Notes: generated from the sequence alone by a model not told the origin. Shown: positions 46,647 to 56,372, numbered from the stretch's first letter. The stretch is DNA of 64,000 bases from Roseitalea sp. (GCA_017642895.1 JAEPON010000008.1:124001-188000); one strand, 5' to 3'. A program made the numbers and translations.

Positions 46647-47564
46647 ATGGCGGCAAATGCCACGCCGGATTTCAGAACGCGCCTTCAGACCTGGTTGCCG
46701 AAACTGGTCCTGTCGCCGTCGCTGGCGATGGTGCTGGTGTTCGTCTATGGCTTCATCGGGTTCACCGTCTATGTATCCTTCACCAACAGCCGAATCCTGC
46801 CCTTTGTCGGGCCTGACGGACAGCCGACCCACGATCTGATCGGGTTCACCAACTACGCCAAGCTGTTCAGCCTGTCCCACTGGGAAATCTCGCTGACCAA
46901 CATGGCGATCTTCGCCGGCCTCTACATTGTCATCTGCACCTTGATCGGGCTGATTCTGGCGATCCTGCTCGACCAGAAGATCCGCGGCGAAGGCTTTCTG
47001 CGACCGCTTTATCTCTACCCCATGGCGCTGAGCTTCATCGTCACCGGCACGGCGTGGAAGTGGTTTCTCGATCCCGGCATCGGGCTTGAGAACATCATGC
47101 AGACCTGGGGTTGGGAGAGTTTCAGCTTCGACTGGATCAAGAACCGCGACTTTGCAATCTACACGATCGTGCTCGCGGCGGTCTGGCAGACCAGCGGGTT
47201 CGTGATGGCGATGTTTCTGGCCGGCCTGCGCGGCATCGACAACGAGATCCTCAAGGCCGCGCAAATGGATGGCGCGTCGAACTGGAACCTCTACCGCCGG
47301 ATCATCATCCCGCAATTGCGGCCCGCCTTCCTGTCGGCCTTTGTCATCCTCGCGCATCTGGCGATCAAGACCTTCGACCTCGTGATCGCAATGACCGGCG
47401 GCGGGCCGGGCCGGGCGACGGAATTGCCCGCGACCTTCATGTATTCCTATACCTTCAGCCGCAACCAGATGGGGATCGGCGCGTCCTCGGCCGTGATCAT
47501 GCTCATGACTATCGCTGCGATCATGATCCCTTATCTGTACGCCGAACTGCGGGAGAAGAAGTGA
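46647..47564 (+). CDS. Sugar ABC transporter permease, MalF type (glucose/mannose system)
   Basis: This 305-aa membrane protein has six hydrophobic segments. The EAA loop is DNEILKAAQMDGASNWNLYRRIIIPQLRPAF (about residues 205-235). The start is ATG at 46647 because AGGGGG precedes it; an ATG at 46614 in frame lacks a ribosome site and would add only 11 residues. TGATG overlap with the next permease. Confidence 0.9.
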   Translation: MAANATPDFRTRLQTWLPKLVLSPSLAMVLVFVYGFIGFTVYVSFTNSRILPFVGPDGQPTHDLIGFTNYAKLFSLSHWEISLTNMAIFAGLYIVICTLIGLILAILLDQKIRGEGFLRPLYLYPMALSFIVTGTAWKWFLDPGIGLENIMQTWGWESFSFDWIKNRDFAIYTIVLAAVWQTSGFVMAMFLAGLRGIDNEILKAAQMDGASNWNLYRRIIIPQLRPAFLSAFVILAHLAIKTFDLVIAMTGGGPGRATELPATFMYSYTFSRNQMGIGASSAVIMLMTIAAIMIPYLYAELREKK

Positions 47565-48445
47565 TGGCCGTTGCCACCCAGGACACGGCGATCCGCACCG
47601 GCCGCTTCGCCCGCGCGCTGATCTATCTGGTCCTTCTGCTCTTCGTCCTGTTCTACATGCTGCCGCTTTACGTGATGCTGGTGAACTCGGTGAAACCGCT
47701 CTCGGAGATCACCGGCGGTGGCATGATGGCACTGCCGCAGGTCTGGACGCTGGAGCCGTGGGCCAAGGCCTGGAGCACCGCGCAGATCGGCGTGCAGCCG
47801 ACCGGGCTGCGGCCCTATTTCTGGAATTCGATCTCGATGGTCGTGCCGGCGGTCGCCATCTCGACGGTGCTCGGCGCGTTGAACGGCTATGTGCTGACCA
47901 AGTGGCGCTTCCGCGGCGACACGATACTCTTTGGATTGATGCTGTTTGCCTGCTTCATCCCGTTCCAGATTGTCCTCATCCCGATGGCAGCCGTGCTCGG
48001 CTTCCTGGGCCTGTCCGGTTCGACGGCCGGGCTCGTCCTGGTTCATGTGGTTTACGGCGTGGGATTCTCGACGCTCTATTTCCGCAACTACTACGCCGTC
48101 TTCCCGACCGAACTGGTGCGGGCGGCGCAGATCGATGGCGCCGGCTTCTTCCAGATCTTCTGGCGCATCCTCGTACCGTCTTCGGGCCCGATCGCGGTGG
48201 TCTGCATCATCTGGCAGTTCACCAATATCTGGAACGATTTCCTCTTCGGCGCCTCGTTTGCCTCGGGCGACGGCGCGCCGATGACGGTGGCGCTCAACAA
48301 CCTTGTCCAGAGCTCGACCGGGGTGAAAGAGTACAATGTCCATTTTGCCGGCGCGATTCTTGCCGCCCTGCCGACGCTTCTCGTCTACATCGTCGCGGGC
48401 CGGTATTTCGTGCGCGGCCTGATGGCTGGCAGTGTGAAAGGCTGA
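47564..48445 (+). CDS. Sugar ABC transporter permease, MalG type (glucose/mannose system)
   Basis: This 293-aa partner permease has six membrane segments. The EAA loop is PTELVRAAQIDGAGFFQIFWRILVPSSGPI (about residues 181-210). The N-terminal segment LPLYVMLVNSVKPLSEITGG is typical of MalG-type proteins. The ATG overlaps the stop of the MalF-type gene, and the ATPase begins 3 nt after its own stop, so the importer genes are tightly linked. Confidence 0.9.
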   Translation: MAVATQDTAIRTGRFARALIYLVLLLFVLFYMLPLYVMLVNSVKPLSEITGGGMMALPQVWTLEPWAKAWSTAQIGVQPTGLRPYFWNSISMVVPAVAISTVLGALNGYVLTKWRFRGDTILFGLMLFACFIPFQIVLIPMAAVLGFLGLSGSTAGLVLVHVVYGVGFSTLYFRNYYAVFPTELVRAAQIDGAGFFQIFWRILVPSSGPIAVVCIIWQFTNIWNDFLFGASFASGDGAPMTVALNNLVQSSTGVKEYNVHFAGAILAALPTLLVYIVAGRYFVRGLMAGSVKG

Positions 48446-48448
48446 CCG

Positions 48449-49558
48449 ATGGGCTTTCTCAACATCGACAACGTCACCAAGTCCTACGGCTCCGTTGAAG
48501 TGCTGCACCGCGTCGATATCGCGGTCGAGGAGGGCGAGTTTCTCGTCCTTGTCGGCCCGTCCGGCTGCGGCAAGTCGACCCTTTTGAACATGATCGCGGG
48601 GCTTGAGGACATCACCACCGGCGAGATTTCCATCAAGGGCCAGGTGATGAACGGCGTGCATCCGTCCAAACGCAACATCGCGATGGTGTTCCAGTCCTAT
48701 GCGCTCTATCCCAACATGACAGTGGGCCAGAACATCACCTTCGGGCTGGAGATGCACGGGGTGGCAAAGCCCGAGCGCGACAAGGCGATGGCCGATGTGG
48801 CCAGACTTCTCCAGATCGAGCAGCTTCTCGACCGCAAGCCCGGCCAGCTATCGGGCGGCCAGCGCCAGCGCGTGGCCATGGGCCGCGCGCTGGTGCGCGA
48901 TCCCGACGTGTTCCTGTTCGACGAACCCTTGTCGAACCTGGATGCCAAGCTGCGTGTTGATATGCGCACGGAAATCAAGAAGCTTCACCAGAAGCTTGGC
49001 ACGACGATCGTTTACGTCACCCACGACCAGATCGAGGCGATGACGCTGTCGACCCGGATCGCGGTGATGAATGGCGGTTACGTTCAGCAACTCGGCACGC
49101 CCAAGGAAATCTACGACACGCCGGCCAACATTTTCGTCGCATCCTTCATGGGCTCGCCGTCCATGAACCTGATCCCGGCGACCATCGTCGACAAGGATGG
49201 CGCGGCCCATGCGGAAATCACCGATGCGTCCGGCAACGCAAAGCATCTCAGATTTTCCGGCGGCGGACTGTCCGGTCAGGACGGGCGCGGGATCATTCTG
49301 GGTGTCCGCCCCGAATCCATCACCGACATGGAAGGCGCCGACAGGAAGTCGACCAACATCGAGACGATCACCAACACGGTCGGCGTGACCGAGCCCGCCG
49401 GTTCCGACACATTCGTGACCTCGCAAATGTCGGGCAGGGAATGCATCGCGCGGATGCGCGCCGACGCCGAAGTGCGGCCGGGCGCAACGATCGAGTTCGC
49501 CGTCAACATGGACAAGGCGCTGGTGTTCGATCCGCAGACGGAAGAACGTGTTGTCTGA
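48449..49558 (+). CDS. Sugar ABC transporter ATP-binding protein, UgpC/MalK type (glucose/mannose system)
   Basis: This 369-aa ATPase has Walker [14 protein letters not shown] (about residues 36-48), signature [16 protein letters not shown], Walker [17 protein letters not shown], switch His in [14 protein letters not shown] and a C-terminal TOBE domain including [13 protein letters not shown]. All catalytic residues are present. It closely resembles the ATPase at 22419-23492 but serves its own permease pair. A short gene-free convergent stretch with a GC palindrome (49605-49618) follows. Confidence 0.92.
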   Translation: MGFLNIDNVTKSYGSVEVLHRVDIAVEEGEFLVLVGPSGCGKSTLLNMIAGLEDITTGEISIKGQVMNGVHPSKRNIAMVFQSYALYPNMTVGQNITFGLEMHGVAKPERDKAMADVARLLQIEQLLDRKPGQLSGGQRQRVAMGRALVRDPDVFLFDEPLSNLDAKLRVDMRTEIKKLHQKLGTTIVYVTHDQIEAMTLSTRIAVMNGGYVQQLGTPKEIYDTPANIFVASFMGSPSMNLIPATIVDKDGAAHAEITDASGNAKHLRFSGGGLSGQDGRGIILGVRPESITDMEGADRKSTNIETITNTVGVTEPAGSDTFVTSQMSGRECIARMRADAEVRPGATIEFAVNMDKALVFDPQTEERVV

Positions 49559-49712
49559 CGGCGCATCGGCAATTGATGCCCGTGGGTGATGAACGCCGAA
49601 AGTCGGGCGGGCCCGCCCCGCAAACCGTTCGCTTCGATCGACCTTGGGAACAACCCGACATGGCGGTGTCGTCTCGCCGGCAGGGGAGGAGCGGGTCGCC
49701 GGTGATTGAGGT

Positions 49713-50408
49713 TCAGACCGAAACCGCGTCCACCAGCGCGTCGCGCGACACCGCATCGCGCTTTCCGGCAAGTGAGACCGCGCCGCGTTCCATGACGACA
49801 AATTCGTCCGCCAGCCCGTAGGCGAACTCGAAATACTGCTCGACCAGCACGATCGCCATTTGCCCCTGCTGGCGCAGATAATCGATCACCTTGCCGATCT
49901 GGGTGATGATGTTGGGCTGGATGCCTTCGGTCGGCTCATCGAGCAGCAACAGTTTCGGCCGCGTCACCAGCGCCCGTCCGATGCTCAATTGCTGCTGCTG
50001 GCCGCCCGACAGGTCGCCGCCGCGCCGGCTCTCCATTTCCCGAAGCACCGGAAACAATTCATAGATCTCGTCGGGCACGGCGCGTTCGCCGCGCGGCAGC
50101 GTTGCAAAGCCGGTTTCCAGATTCTCGCGCACTGTCAGAAGCGGGAAGATGTCGCGTCCCTGCGGCACATAGCCGATGCCCTTGGCCGCCAGCACATGCG
50201 CCGGCACTTTGCCGATGGTTTCGCCGTCGAGCGACAGCGCGCCGCCGGAGCGCGGATGAACCCCGGCAATCGCTTTCAGGAGGCTCGTCTTGCCGACGCC
50301 ATTGGTGCCCATCACGCAGGTGACACGGCCGGTATGGGCTGACAGCGAGACCCCGTGGAGGATTTGCGACTGGCCGTAATGCAGGGTCAGGTCGTTGACT
50401 TCAAGCAT
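49713..50408 (-). CDS. urtE: Urea ABC transporter ATP-binding protein UrtE
   Basis: This 231-aa ATPase of the branched-chain/urea class has Walker A GTNGVGKTSLLKAIAG (about residues 33-48), signature LSGGQQQQLSIGRALV and Walker B LLLLDEPTEGIQPNIITQIG. The EGIQPNI sequence marks the UrtE/LivF branch. It is the last gene of the urea importer operon and begins 3 nt after urtD. It pairs with UrtD to drive the UrtBC permease. Confidence 0.93.
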   Translation of the reverse strand: MLEVNDLTLHYGQSQILHGVSLSAHTGRVTCVMGTNGVGKTSLLKAIAGVHPRSGGALSLDGETIGKVPAHVLAAKGIGYVPQGRDIFPLLTVRENLETGFATLPRGERAVPDEIYELFPVLREMESRRGGDLSGGQQQQLSIGRALVTRPKLLLLDEPTEGIQPNIITQIGKVIDYLRQQGQMAIVLVEQYFEFAYGLADEFVVMERGAVSLAGKRDAVSRDALVDAVSV

Positions 50409-50411
50409 GGT

Positions 50412-51152
50412 TCAGCGCCCCAGATAGACGTCGATCACGTCCTGATTGGCGGTCACATGGTCGAGCGAACCCTCGGCCAATACCGACCCCTCGTGCAGCA
50501 CCGTGACTTTGCACTCGAGCCGGCGCACGAACTCCATATCGTGTTCGACAACGACCACGGCGCGGGTTTCGGCCGCGCGTTTGAGAAGATCCGTCGTGTG
50601 TTCGCGCTCGCCCAGCGTCATGCCGGCGGCCGGTTCGTCGACCAGAAGCAGCTTGGGGTCCTGCGCCAGCAGCATGCCGATTTCGAGCCATTGTTTCTGG
50701 CCGTGCGCCAATTCGCCCGCCATGCGGTCGAGCTCGTCGGCCAGACCGATCTCTTCGGCCAGTTCGCCGACCTTGTCGACATCGGCCTCGCCGGCACGCC
50801 AGAACATGACGCCGAATGGCGCGCGGTCGTTGCGCAGTGCCATCATCAGATTGTCGCGGACGCTCTGCTGCTCGAAGACCGTGGGCCGCTGGAACTTGCG
50901 GCCAATGCCGGCGCGGGCGATCTCGCTTTCGCTCATCCGCAAAAGGCTGCGCGGCGGTTCGCCATAATCGACGCGGCCTTCGTCGGGCCTCGTCTTGCCG
51001 GTGACGATGTCCATGAAGGTGGTCTTGCCCGCGCCGTTGGGGCCGATAATGGCGCGCAGTTCGGCCGCCCCGATCTCGAAAGACAGATCGTTGATCGCCC
51101 TGAAACCGTCAAACGTGACCGAGACACCGGCGACTTCGAGAAGACTGCTCAT
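50412..51152 (-). CDS. urtD: Urea ABC transporter ATP-binding protein UrtD
   Basis: This 246-aa ATPase has Walker A GPNGAGKTTFMDIVTGKTRPDEG (split here as GPNGAGKTT and the following specificity stretch), the unusual signature LAHGQKQWLEIGMLL that marks UrtD, and Walker B LLLVDEPAAGMTLGE. The start ATG overlaps the urtC stop (ATGA). It acts with UrtE at the inner face of the membrane. Confidence 0.93.
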   Translation of the reverse strand: MSSLLEVAGVSVTFDGFRAINDLSFEIGAAELRAIIGPNGAGKTTFMDIVTGKTRPDEGRVDYGEPPRSLLRMSESEIARAGIGRKFQRPTVFEQQSVRDNLMMALRNDRAPFGVMFWRAGEADVDKVGELAEEIGLADELDRMAGELAHGQKQWLEIGMLLAQDPKLLLVDEPAAGMTLGEREHTTDLLKRAAETRAVVVVEHDMEFVRRLECKVTVLHEGSVLAEGSLDHVTANQDVIDVYLGR

Positions 51153-52378
51153 GTGGCCTCGCTTGCTTTTTCAACCGGCTTCACGGCGGCGGCGGGCGGC
51201 ACGGCGACGGTCTGCCGGTTGCGCACCAGCGCATCGACCAGGCCGCCAAGGCCCTGTGGCGCGAAAAGCGTCACCAGAACGAAGCCGAAGCCGAGCAGCA
51301 CCAGCCACCAGTCGACCCATTCGATGGTGTAAAAGCCGAGCGGAATGTCCGGCGCCTGACCGGATGTGAACCATGTGGAGACGAGCGAGACGAGCGCGGC
51401 GCCGATCACCGCGCCATAGAGCCGTCCGCGCCCGCCGATCGCCACCCAGACGGCCAGATAGATCGAGGCGATGGGCGCGATCTCCGCCGGATTGATGATG
51501 CCCGCCTGGGGATAATAGAGCGCGCCGGCAATGCCGGCGATCACCGCGGTGACGGTGAAGACGACCAGCTTGTAGGCCTCGACATTGTAGCCCAGAAACC
51601 GCACCCGCGCCTCGTCGTCGCGAATGCCGCGGACGACATTGCCGAACTTGCCCGACACCATCCACGCGGCGAACAGATAGCCCGCGCCAAGCGCCAAGGC
51701 CGACGCCCACAGGAACCAGATCGAGACGATGTCCTGCGAGATGCGTTCGGCGCCGGGAATGTTCTGCAGGCCCGACAGGCCATTGTTGCCGCGCAGGCCC
51801 GAATCGTTCTGGAAGAGATAGAGCGACAGAGCGAGCGTCATGGCCTGGGTCAGGATGGAGAGGTAGACGCCCGTCACCCGCGACCGGAACGCCAGCCAGC
51901 CGAAGACGAGCGCCAGAAGGCCGGGCACCAGAACGACCAGCGCGAGCTGGATGATCAGGCTATCGGCGAACATCCAGATCGCCGGGATGTCCGATCCGCC
52001 GACCACGCCGAAGATCTGCGATCCGATCGCCTCGCGCACCTCTTCGGGCGTCGGCGGCAGGGGGGCGGCGTCAAGCTGCTCGACCACAATGGATTTCGTG
52101 CGCTCATACATCAGCCACATGCCGATCATGTAGCCGCCAAGGCCGAAGAAGGCGAAATGGCCGAGCGACAGGATCCCGCAATAGCCCCACACCAGATCCA
52201 TCGCGATCGCGATCAGGCACAGGCACAGCGTCTTGCCGAGCGTCTTGACGAAGCTGGTCGAGATCAGGCCGATGCCGAAGCCTTCGGAAAGCACTGTCGC
52301 GCCAACCGTGAACAGGGCGAGAAGCGCGATGAAGACCATCACGGACGGATGGCGGAGCAGGAAGGTGCGCCCGATCAT
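51149..52378 (-). CDS. urtC: Urea ABC transporter permease UrtC
   Basis: This 409-aa LivM-type permease has about ten hydrophobic segments. Features include MDLVWGYCGILSLGHFAFFGLGGYMIGMW near residues 60-88, GNNGLSGL in the middle and VAIGGRGRLYGAVIGAALV toward the end. ATG at 52378 lies 1 nt beyond the urtB stop. It is the second membrane subunit of the urea importer. Confidence 0.92.
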   Translation of the reverse strand: MIGRTFLLRHPSVMVFIALLALFTVGATVLSEGFGIGLISTSFVKTLGKTLCLCLIAIAMDLVWGYCGILSLGHFAFFGLGGYMIGMWLMYERTKSIVVEQLDAAPLPPTPEEVREAIGSQIFGVVGGSDIPAIWMFADSLIIQLALVVLVPGLLALVFGWLAFRSRVTGVYLSILTQAMTLALSLYLFQNDSGLRGNNGLSGLQNIPGAERISQDIVSIWFLWASALALGAGYLFAAWMVSGKFGNVVRGIRDDEARVRFLGYNVEAYKLVVFTVTAVIAGIAGALYYPQAGIINPAEIAPIASIYLAVWVAIGGRGRLYGAVIGAALVSLVSTWFTSGQAPDIPLGFYTIEWVDWWLVLLGFGFVLVTLFAPQGLGGLVDALVRNRQTVAVPPAAAVKPVEKASEAT

Positions 52379-52379
52379 C

Positions 52380-54332
52380 TCAATCTCCCGCCGCGCGGCC
52401 CTTGAGGGCGAAGATGCCCTTGGGCCGGAACTGGATGAAGATGATGATGAAGATGATCATGTAGGTCTGCGCCGCCAGCGTGTTGGCCGGGTTGAACCAT
52501 TCGATGATCTTTTGCAGCGAGCCGATCATGCCGGCGCCCGCCAGCGTGCCCCAGATATTGCCGACCCCGCCGACCACCACGGTCATGAAGCTCTGGACGA
52601 TATAGGAGGCGCCCAGTTCGGAGGTGACCTGCGCGTAAAGCCCGATGGCGACACCGGCAATGCCGGCAATGCCCGAGCCGAGGCCGAAGGTCAGCATGTT
52701 CACGCGGTCGGGATTGATGCCCATCGAGGCGGCCATGCGCGAGTTCTGGGTCACCGCGCGCACTTCAAGGCCGAGCCGCGTGCGGTTCAGGATAAACCAC
52801 AAAAGCACGAAGAAGATGACGGCGAGGATGAAAATCGCGATGCGGATGTAGCTGATCGCCGCCACATCGTTGATCACCCATGAACCGTTCAGCCAGCCCG
52901 GCGCCGTCAACGGCCGCGCCTGGGTGCCGAAGATGTTCTTGGCAAGCTGCTGCAGCGCAATCGAGATGCCGAACGTCGCCAGCAGCGTTTCCAACGGCCG
53001 GTGCATCAGATGGCGGATGACGAGCCGCTCGAGCGCGACACCGGCAAGGAACGCGATCGCAAAGGCCAGCGGCAGCGCGATGGCAATCGAGGCGGTGTAG
53101 TTGGGCACCAATTGCTGCACGACGAAGCCCGTATAGGCGCCGATCATGATGAATTCGCCATGCGCCATGTTGATGACGCCCATCACGCCGAAGGTGATGG
53201 CAAGTCCGATGGCGGCGAGGAAATAGATCGAGGCGAGCGACAGCCCGTCCAGGCCCAGATCCACCACGCGATAGGCGCCGACCCGGCTCTCGATGGCGCC
53301 CAGCGTCTGCCGCGCAGCGTCAGTGACCGCCTGCGAAGGTTCTTTGTAGGTCTCGAAGAAGACATGATCGGCGACCGCGGCCGCCCGCTCGTCGGGCGTC
53401 ACCGCCGGCGGAACCGTGCCCGCCTCGGCCAGCGCCGCGTAAGCGGCATCGCGCGCCGCATTGGTGTTGAGCGTAGCAACCGCGCTGCCGGCGACCGTGT
53501 CATTGTCGATGTTGGCGATCAGCGCCGCATCGCGCGCGTCATCGTCCACGAGGGCAGGGGCCAGATCGGCGTCGACCAGCATGTCGTAAGCGGTGTCGAC
53601 GGCGATATCGTCGCCCGGTTCGAGGACGCGGGCGATGTTGGCGTCTTCGGGCAGGGTTTCGGCGGCACGCATGCGTGTCGACAAGAGCGGATTGAGCGTG
53701 GCGCGGACATCGACGGCAATGTCGCCGGCAAAGCTTTCGATGGCGGTGACGCGGGCGGCTTCGTCGGCGCCGAAGGTGGCGGTCAGAAGCCGCTCCAGCC
53801 GCGTCTTGCGCGCCAGCAGCGCAGGATCGGCTTCACCGTCGATCGAGGCGCGCAGGGCCGTCAGGTGCGAGGCTTCCGGATCGCGTTCGATGGCTGTCAG
53901 CCCGGCAGCGCGCCGTAGGGGATCGGGATCGGAAAGCTGGAACTGCACCAGCGCCGTCGCAATCACGCCGCGCACGCCGCTGTTGGGACGAAGCCGGCTC
54001 ATCTCGTCTTCGGGGACATCGCCGACGATCGCGCCCGTATCGATGTCGATCAGCCGCATCGGGTCGGCGTCCTCGTCTTCGACAAGGAAGAACAGCCCGT
54101 CCGCATCGCGCTGATAGACGACACGGTCACGCCAACGTTCAAGAAACAGGGGAACCCGCTCGCCGCCGGTCGCGATGATCGCATCGAGCACCGGCTGGAC
54201 CGTGCGCCGCGATGCCCGTTCAATGTCGGCGCGATTGTCCTGCAGGACAGCCTGGATCGGCCCTGTCTGCGCATGGGCCGTGCCGATCGCGCCAAGGCAC
54301 GCAATCGCGAAGACCACAAATAGTCTGACCAT
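52380..54332 (-). CDS. urtB: Urea ABC transporter permease UrtB with long N-terminal domain
   Basis: This 650-aa permease has three parts: a signal-like segment (residues 1-21, ending AHA), a soluble, Ala/Asp-rich helical region (about 25-355) with repeat-like stretches, and a LivH-type membrane domain from about residue 360 (LSLASIYFLAAIGLAITFGVMGVINMAHGEFIMIGAYTG) to the end. A periplasmic N-terminal region is usual in proteobacterial UrtB but is longer here than in the 520-550-aa proteins I know. The membrane domain looks complete. Confidence 0.92.
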   Translation of the reverse strand: MVRLFVVFAIACLGAIGTAHAQTGPIQAVLQDNRADIERASRRTVQPVLDAIIATGGERVPLFLERWRDRVVYQRDADGLFFLVEDEDADPMRLIDIDTGAIVGDVPEDEMSRLRPNSGVRGVIATALVQFQLSDPDPLRRAAGLTAIERDPEASHLTALRASIDGEADPALLARKTRLERLLTATFGADEAARVTAIESFAGDIAVDVRATLNPLLSTRMRAAETLPEDANIARVLEPGDDIAVDTAYDMLVDADLAPALVDDDARDAALIANIDNDTVAGSAVATLNTNAARDAAYAALAEAGTVPPAVTPDERAAAVADHVFFETYKEPSQAVTDAARQTLGAIESRVGAYRVVDLGLDGLSLASIYFLAAIGLAITFGVMGVINMAHGEFIMIGAYTGFVVQQLVPNYTASIAIALPLAFAIAFLAGVALERLVIRHLMHRPLETLLATFGISIALQQLAKNIFGTQARPLTAPGWLNGSWVINDVAAISYIRIAIFILAVIFFVLLWFILNRTRLGLEVRAVTQNSRMAASMGINPDRVNMLTFGLGSGIAGIAGVAIGLYAQVTSELGASYIVQSFMTVVVGGVGNIWGTLAGAGMIGSLQKIIEWFNPANTLAAQTYMIIFIIIFIQFRPKGIFALKGRAAGD

Positions 54333-54360
54333 GATCAGCCCGATACCCCGATGCGTGTGC

Positions 54361-54383
54361 CGGAAGGGCCGATGGCCCTTCCG
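54361..54383 (-). promoter_or_regulatory. Intercistronic hairpin between urtA and urtB
   Basis: A perfect 10-bp stem, CGGAAGGGCC / GGCCCTTCCG, with a GAT loop lies about 18 nt after the urtA stop. It probably limits read-through or stabilises the urtA message. Confidence 0.6.
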
Positions 54384-54401
54384 TCCATTTGTGAAGTCAG
54401 A

Positions 54402-55697
54402 TCAGTAGTTGGATTCGATCTGCACGCAGGTCTCGGTTTCGGTATTGAACATGCCGCAGCCCAACTCCTGCCAGTCGGATTTCAAGACCGCGCTTTCGGC
54501 GAGGAAGTCGGTCCATGCATCGCCGGCCACTTCCTCGGTCTGGCTGATGATGTCGAACTGGCCGTCCTCGGTGATCTCGCCGATCAGCACCGGCTTGGTC
54601 AGGTGGTGGTTCGGCAGCATGGTTGCCATGCCGCCGGTCAGGTTCGGGAACTCCTGGCCCCACATGGCCTCGCGCACCGCGTCAACGTCGGTGGTGCCGG
54701 CCTCGGTCACCGCGTTCACCCACATGTTGAAGCCGATATAGTGCGCCTCCATCGGGTCGTTGGTCACCCGGTCTTCGCCCATGCGCGCCTTCCACGCGGC
54801 AACGAATTCCTCATTGGGCTCGGTGTCGGCGGACTGGAAATAATTCCACGCGGCCAGATGGCCGACCAGATCGGACGTATCGAGGCCGGACAACTCTTCC
54901 TCGCCCACCGAGAAGGCGACGACCGGAATGTCATCGGCGGAGATGCCGGCCGCTGCCAACTCCTTGTAGAAGCCGACATTGGCATCGCCATTGATGGTCG
55001 AGATCACGCCGACCTTCTTGCCGTCCGCGCCGAGCGCGACAACGTCGGCGACGATGGATGACCAGTCCGAATGGCCGAACGGCGTGTAATTGACGAAGAT
55101 GTCCTCCTCGGCAATGCCATTGTCCTTCAGATATTGCTCGAGAATGCGGTTGGTCGTGCGCGGATAGACATAATCGGTGCCCAGAAGCGCGAACTTCTCG
55201 ACGCCGAGCTCTTCGAGGAAATAGTCGGTCGCCGGGATCGCCTGCTGGTTGGGCGCAGCGCCGGTGTAGAAGACGTTCTTCGAGCTCTCCTCGCCCTCAT
55301 ACTGAACCGGGTAGAACATCAGCCCGTTCAGTTCTTCGAGCACCGGCAGCGCTGCCTTGCGGCTGACCGAGGTCCAAGAACCGAAGATGACATCGACATC
55401 CTCGACCGTGAGCAGTTCGCGGGCCTTTTCGGCAAACAGCGGCCAGTCGGAGGCCGGATCGACGACAACCGCTTCGAGCGGTCTGCCCAAAAGGCCGCCC
55501 TTTTCGTTCTGCTCGTCGACCAGCATCTCGACCGTATCCTTGAGCGTCGTCTCGGAGATCGCCATCGTTCCAGACAGCGAGTGCAGGACGCCGACCTTGA
55601 TCGGCCCGTCCTCGGCCTGGGCGGCGCCGATCAGCGCGGTGGTCGCGAGAAGGCATGAGGCAAGCAGAAGGCGATGGTTTTTTGCGGCTGTGATCAT
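54402..55697 (-). CDS. urtA: Urea ABC transporter substrate-binding protein UrtA
   Basis: This 431-aa exported binding protein has a Sec signal peptide ending AAQA at about residue 28. The mature chain starts EDGPIKVGVLHSLSGTMAISETTLKD, and VQYEGEESSKNVFYTGAAPNQQ lies in the middle; both are UrtA hallmarks. ATG at 55697 is placed before the signal peptide, with GGAG 9 nt upstream. The gene leads the operon and has a sigma-54 promoter about 40 bp upstream. It delivers urea (or short amides) for nitrogen scavenging; no urease genes are in the window. Confidence 0.93.
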   Translation of the reverse strand: MITAAKNHRLLLASCLLATTALIGAAQAEDGPIKVGVLHSLSGTMAISETTLKDTVEMLVDEQNEKGGLLGRPLEAVVVDPASDWPLFAEKARELLTVEDVDVIFGSWTSVSRKAALPVLEELNGLMFYPVQYEGEESSKNVFYTGAAPNQQAIPATDYFLEELGVEKFALLGTDYVYPRTTNRILEQYLKDNGIAEEDIFVNYTPFGHSDWSSIVADVVALGADGKKVGVISTINGDANVGFYKELAAAGISADDIPVVAFSVGEEELSGLDTSDLVGHLAAWNYFQSADTEPNEEFVAAWKARMGEDRVTNDPMEAHYIGFNMWVNAVTEAGTTDVDAVREAMWGQEFPNLTGGMATMLPNHHLTKPVLIGEITEDGQFDIISQTEEVAGDAWTDFLAESAVLKSDWQELGCGMFNTETETCVQIESNY

Positions 55698-55737
55698 CTT
55701 TGACGCTCCGTGCGATGAATTTGACGCAAGAAACCGA

Positions 55738-55753
55738 AGCAACAGCCGTGCCA
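55738..55753 (-). promoter_or_regulatory. Sigma-54 promoter of the urt operon
   Basis: The minus strand reads TGGCACGGCTGTTGCT, an exact match to the sigma-54 consensus TGGCACG-N4-TTGCW with correct -24 GG and -12 GC spacing. The predicted transcript starts near 55727, about 30 nt before the urtA ATG. No other sigma-54 consensus was seen in this stretch. Confidence 0.85.
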
Positions 55754-55891
55754 GTTGACCCAAGCGCTCTTCCGGGCCTTGATTTGCGGGGCAGGTCGCG
55801 CCCGTTCGCCAAAGCACTAGGCGCGCCAAGCCGGCTGGTCCGGCCGGGCGCATTTCGAAAAGTGCCTAAATGATGATCACCAGTTTTGCAG

Positions 55892-55908
55892 TGCACAATA
55901 TCTATGCA
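55892..55908. promoter_or_regulatory. Putative NtrC enhancer site upstream of urtA
   Basis: TGCACAATATCTATGCA has the spacing of the NtrC consensus TGCAC-N7-GTGCA with one mismatch. It lies about 150 bp upstream of the sigma-54 promoter, the usual enhancer distance. Together they indicate nitrogen-limitation control. The rest of the 318-nt gene-free stretch 55698-56015 holds nothing else I recognise. Confidence 0.5.
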
Positions 55909-56015
55909 GGCTCAAGCGAAGCGCGACCGGTGATCGCACCGGACAAGGCCCGCTGCGCTGCCACGCCCATCGCTTGCATCATTGGCGATCGGACCGTTCA
56001 AGCAGGAGGTATGAC

Positions 56016-56372
56016 ATGACCTATGTCGATGGATTCGTGCTGGCCGTGCCGACGGCCAGGAAAGATGACTACCGTAAGCTCGCCGAGAGGGTAGCGCCGG
56101 TTTTCAGGCGGCACGGCGCGACCGCCGTGGTCGAGTGCTGGGGTGACGACGTGCCCGACGGCGAGATCACCTCGTTTCCGATGGCGGTCCAGCGTGCCGA
56201 CGACGAAACGGTGGTGTTTTCGTGGATTGCCTGGCCCGACAAGGCGACGCGCGATGCCGGCAATCGGCGTGCCATCGACGCGCTCGAAGCGGCGGGCATG
56301 GACCCGAAAGACAATCCGTTCGACAGCAAGCGGATGATCTTGGGCGGCTTCAGGCCTCTGGTCGAAGCATGA
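56016..56372 (+). CDS. DUF1428 family protein (YbaA-like)
   Basis: This 118-aa cytoplasmic protein of the DUF1428 family has the usual start MTYVDGFVLAVP, followed by RHGATAVVECWGDDVPDGEITSFPMAV, VVFSWIAWPDKATRD and the end DNPFDSKRMILGGFRPLVEA. The fold is a ferredoxin-like alpha/beta barrel; the function is unknown. ATG at 56016 follows AGGAGG. It is a single gene and seems unrelated to the urea importer. Confidence 0.85.
   Translation: MTYVDGFVLAVPTARKDDYRKLAERVAPVFRRHGATAVVECWGDDVPDGEITSFPMAVQRADDETVVFSWIAWPDKATRDAGNRRAIDALEAAGMDPKDNPFDSKRMILGGFRPLVEA

Noticed and set aside
49605..49618. Self-complementary GGGCGGGCCCGCCC between convergent operons
   Set aside because: It has no loop and no T-run, and short GC palindromes are expected by chance at this base composition; not called a terminator.
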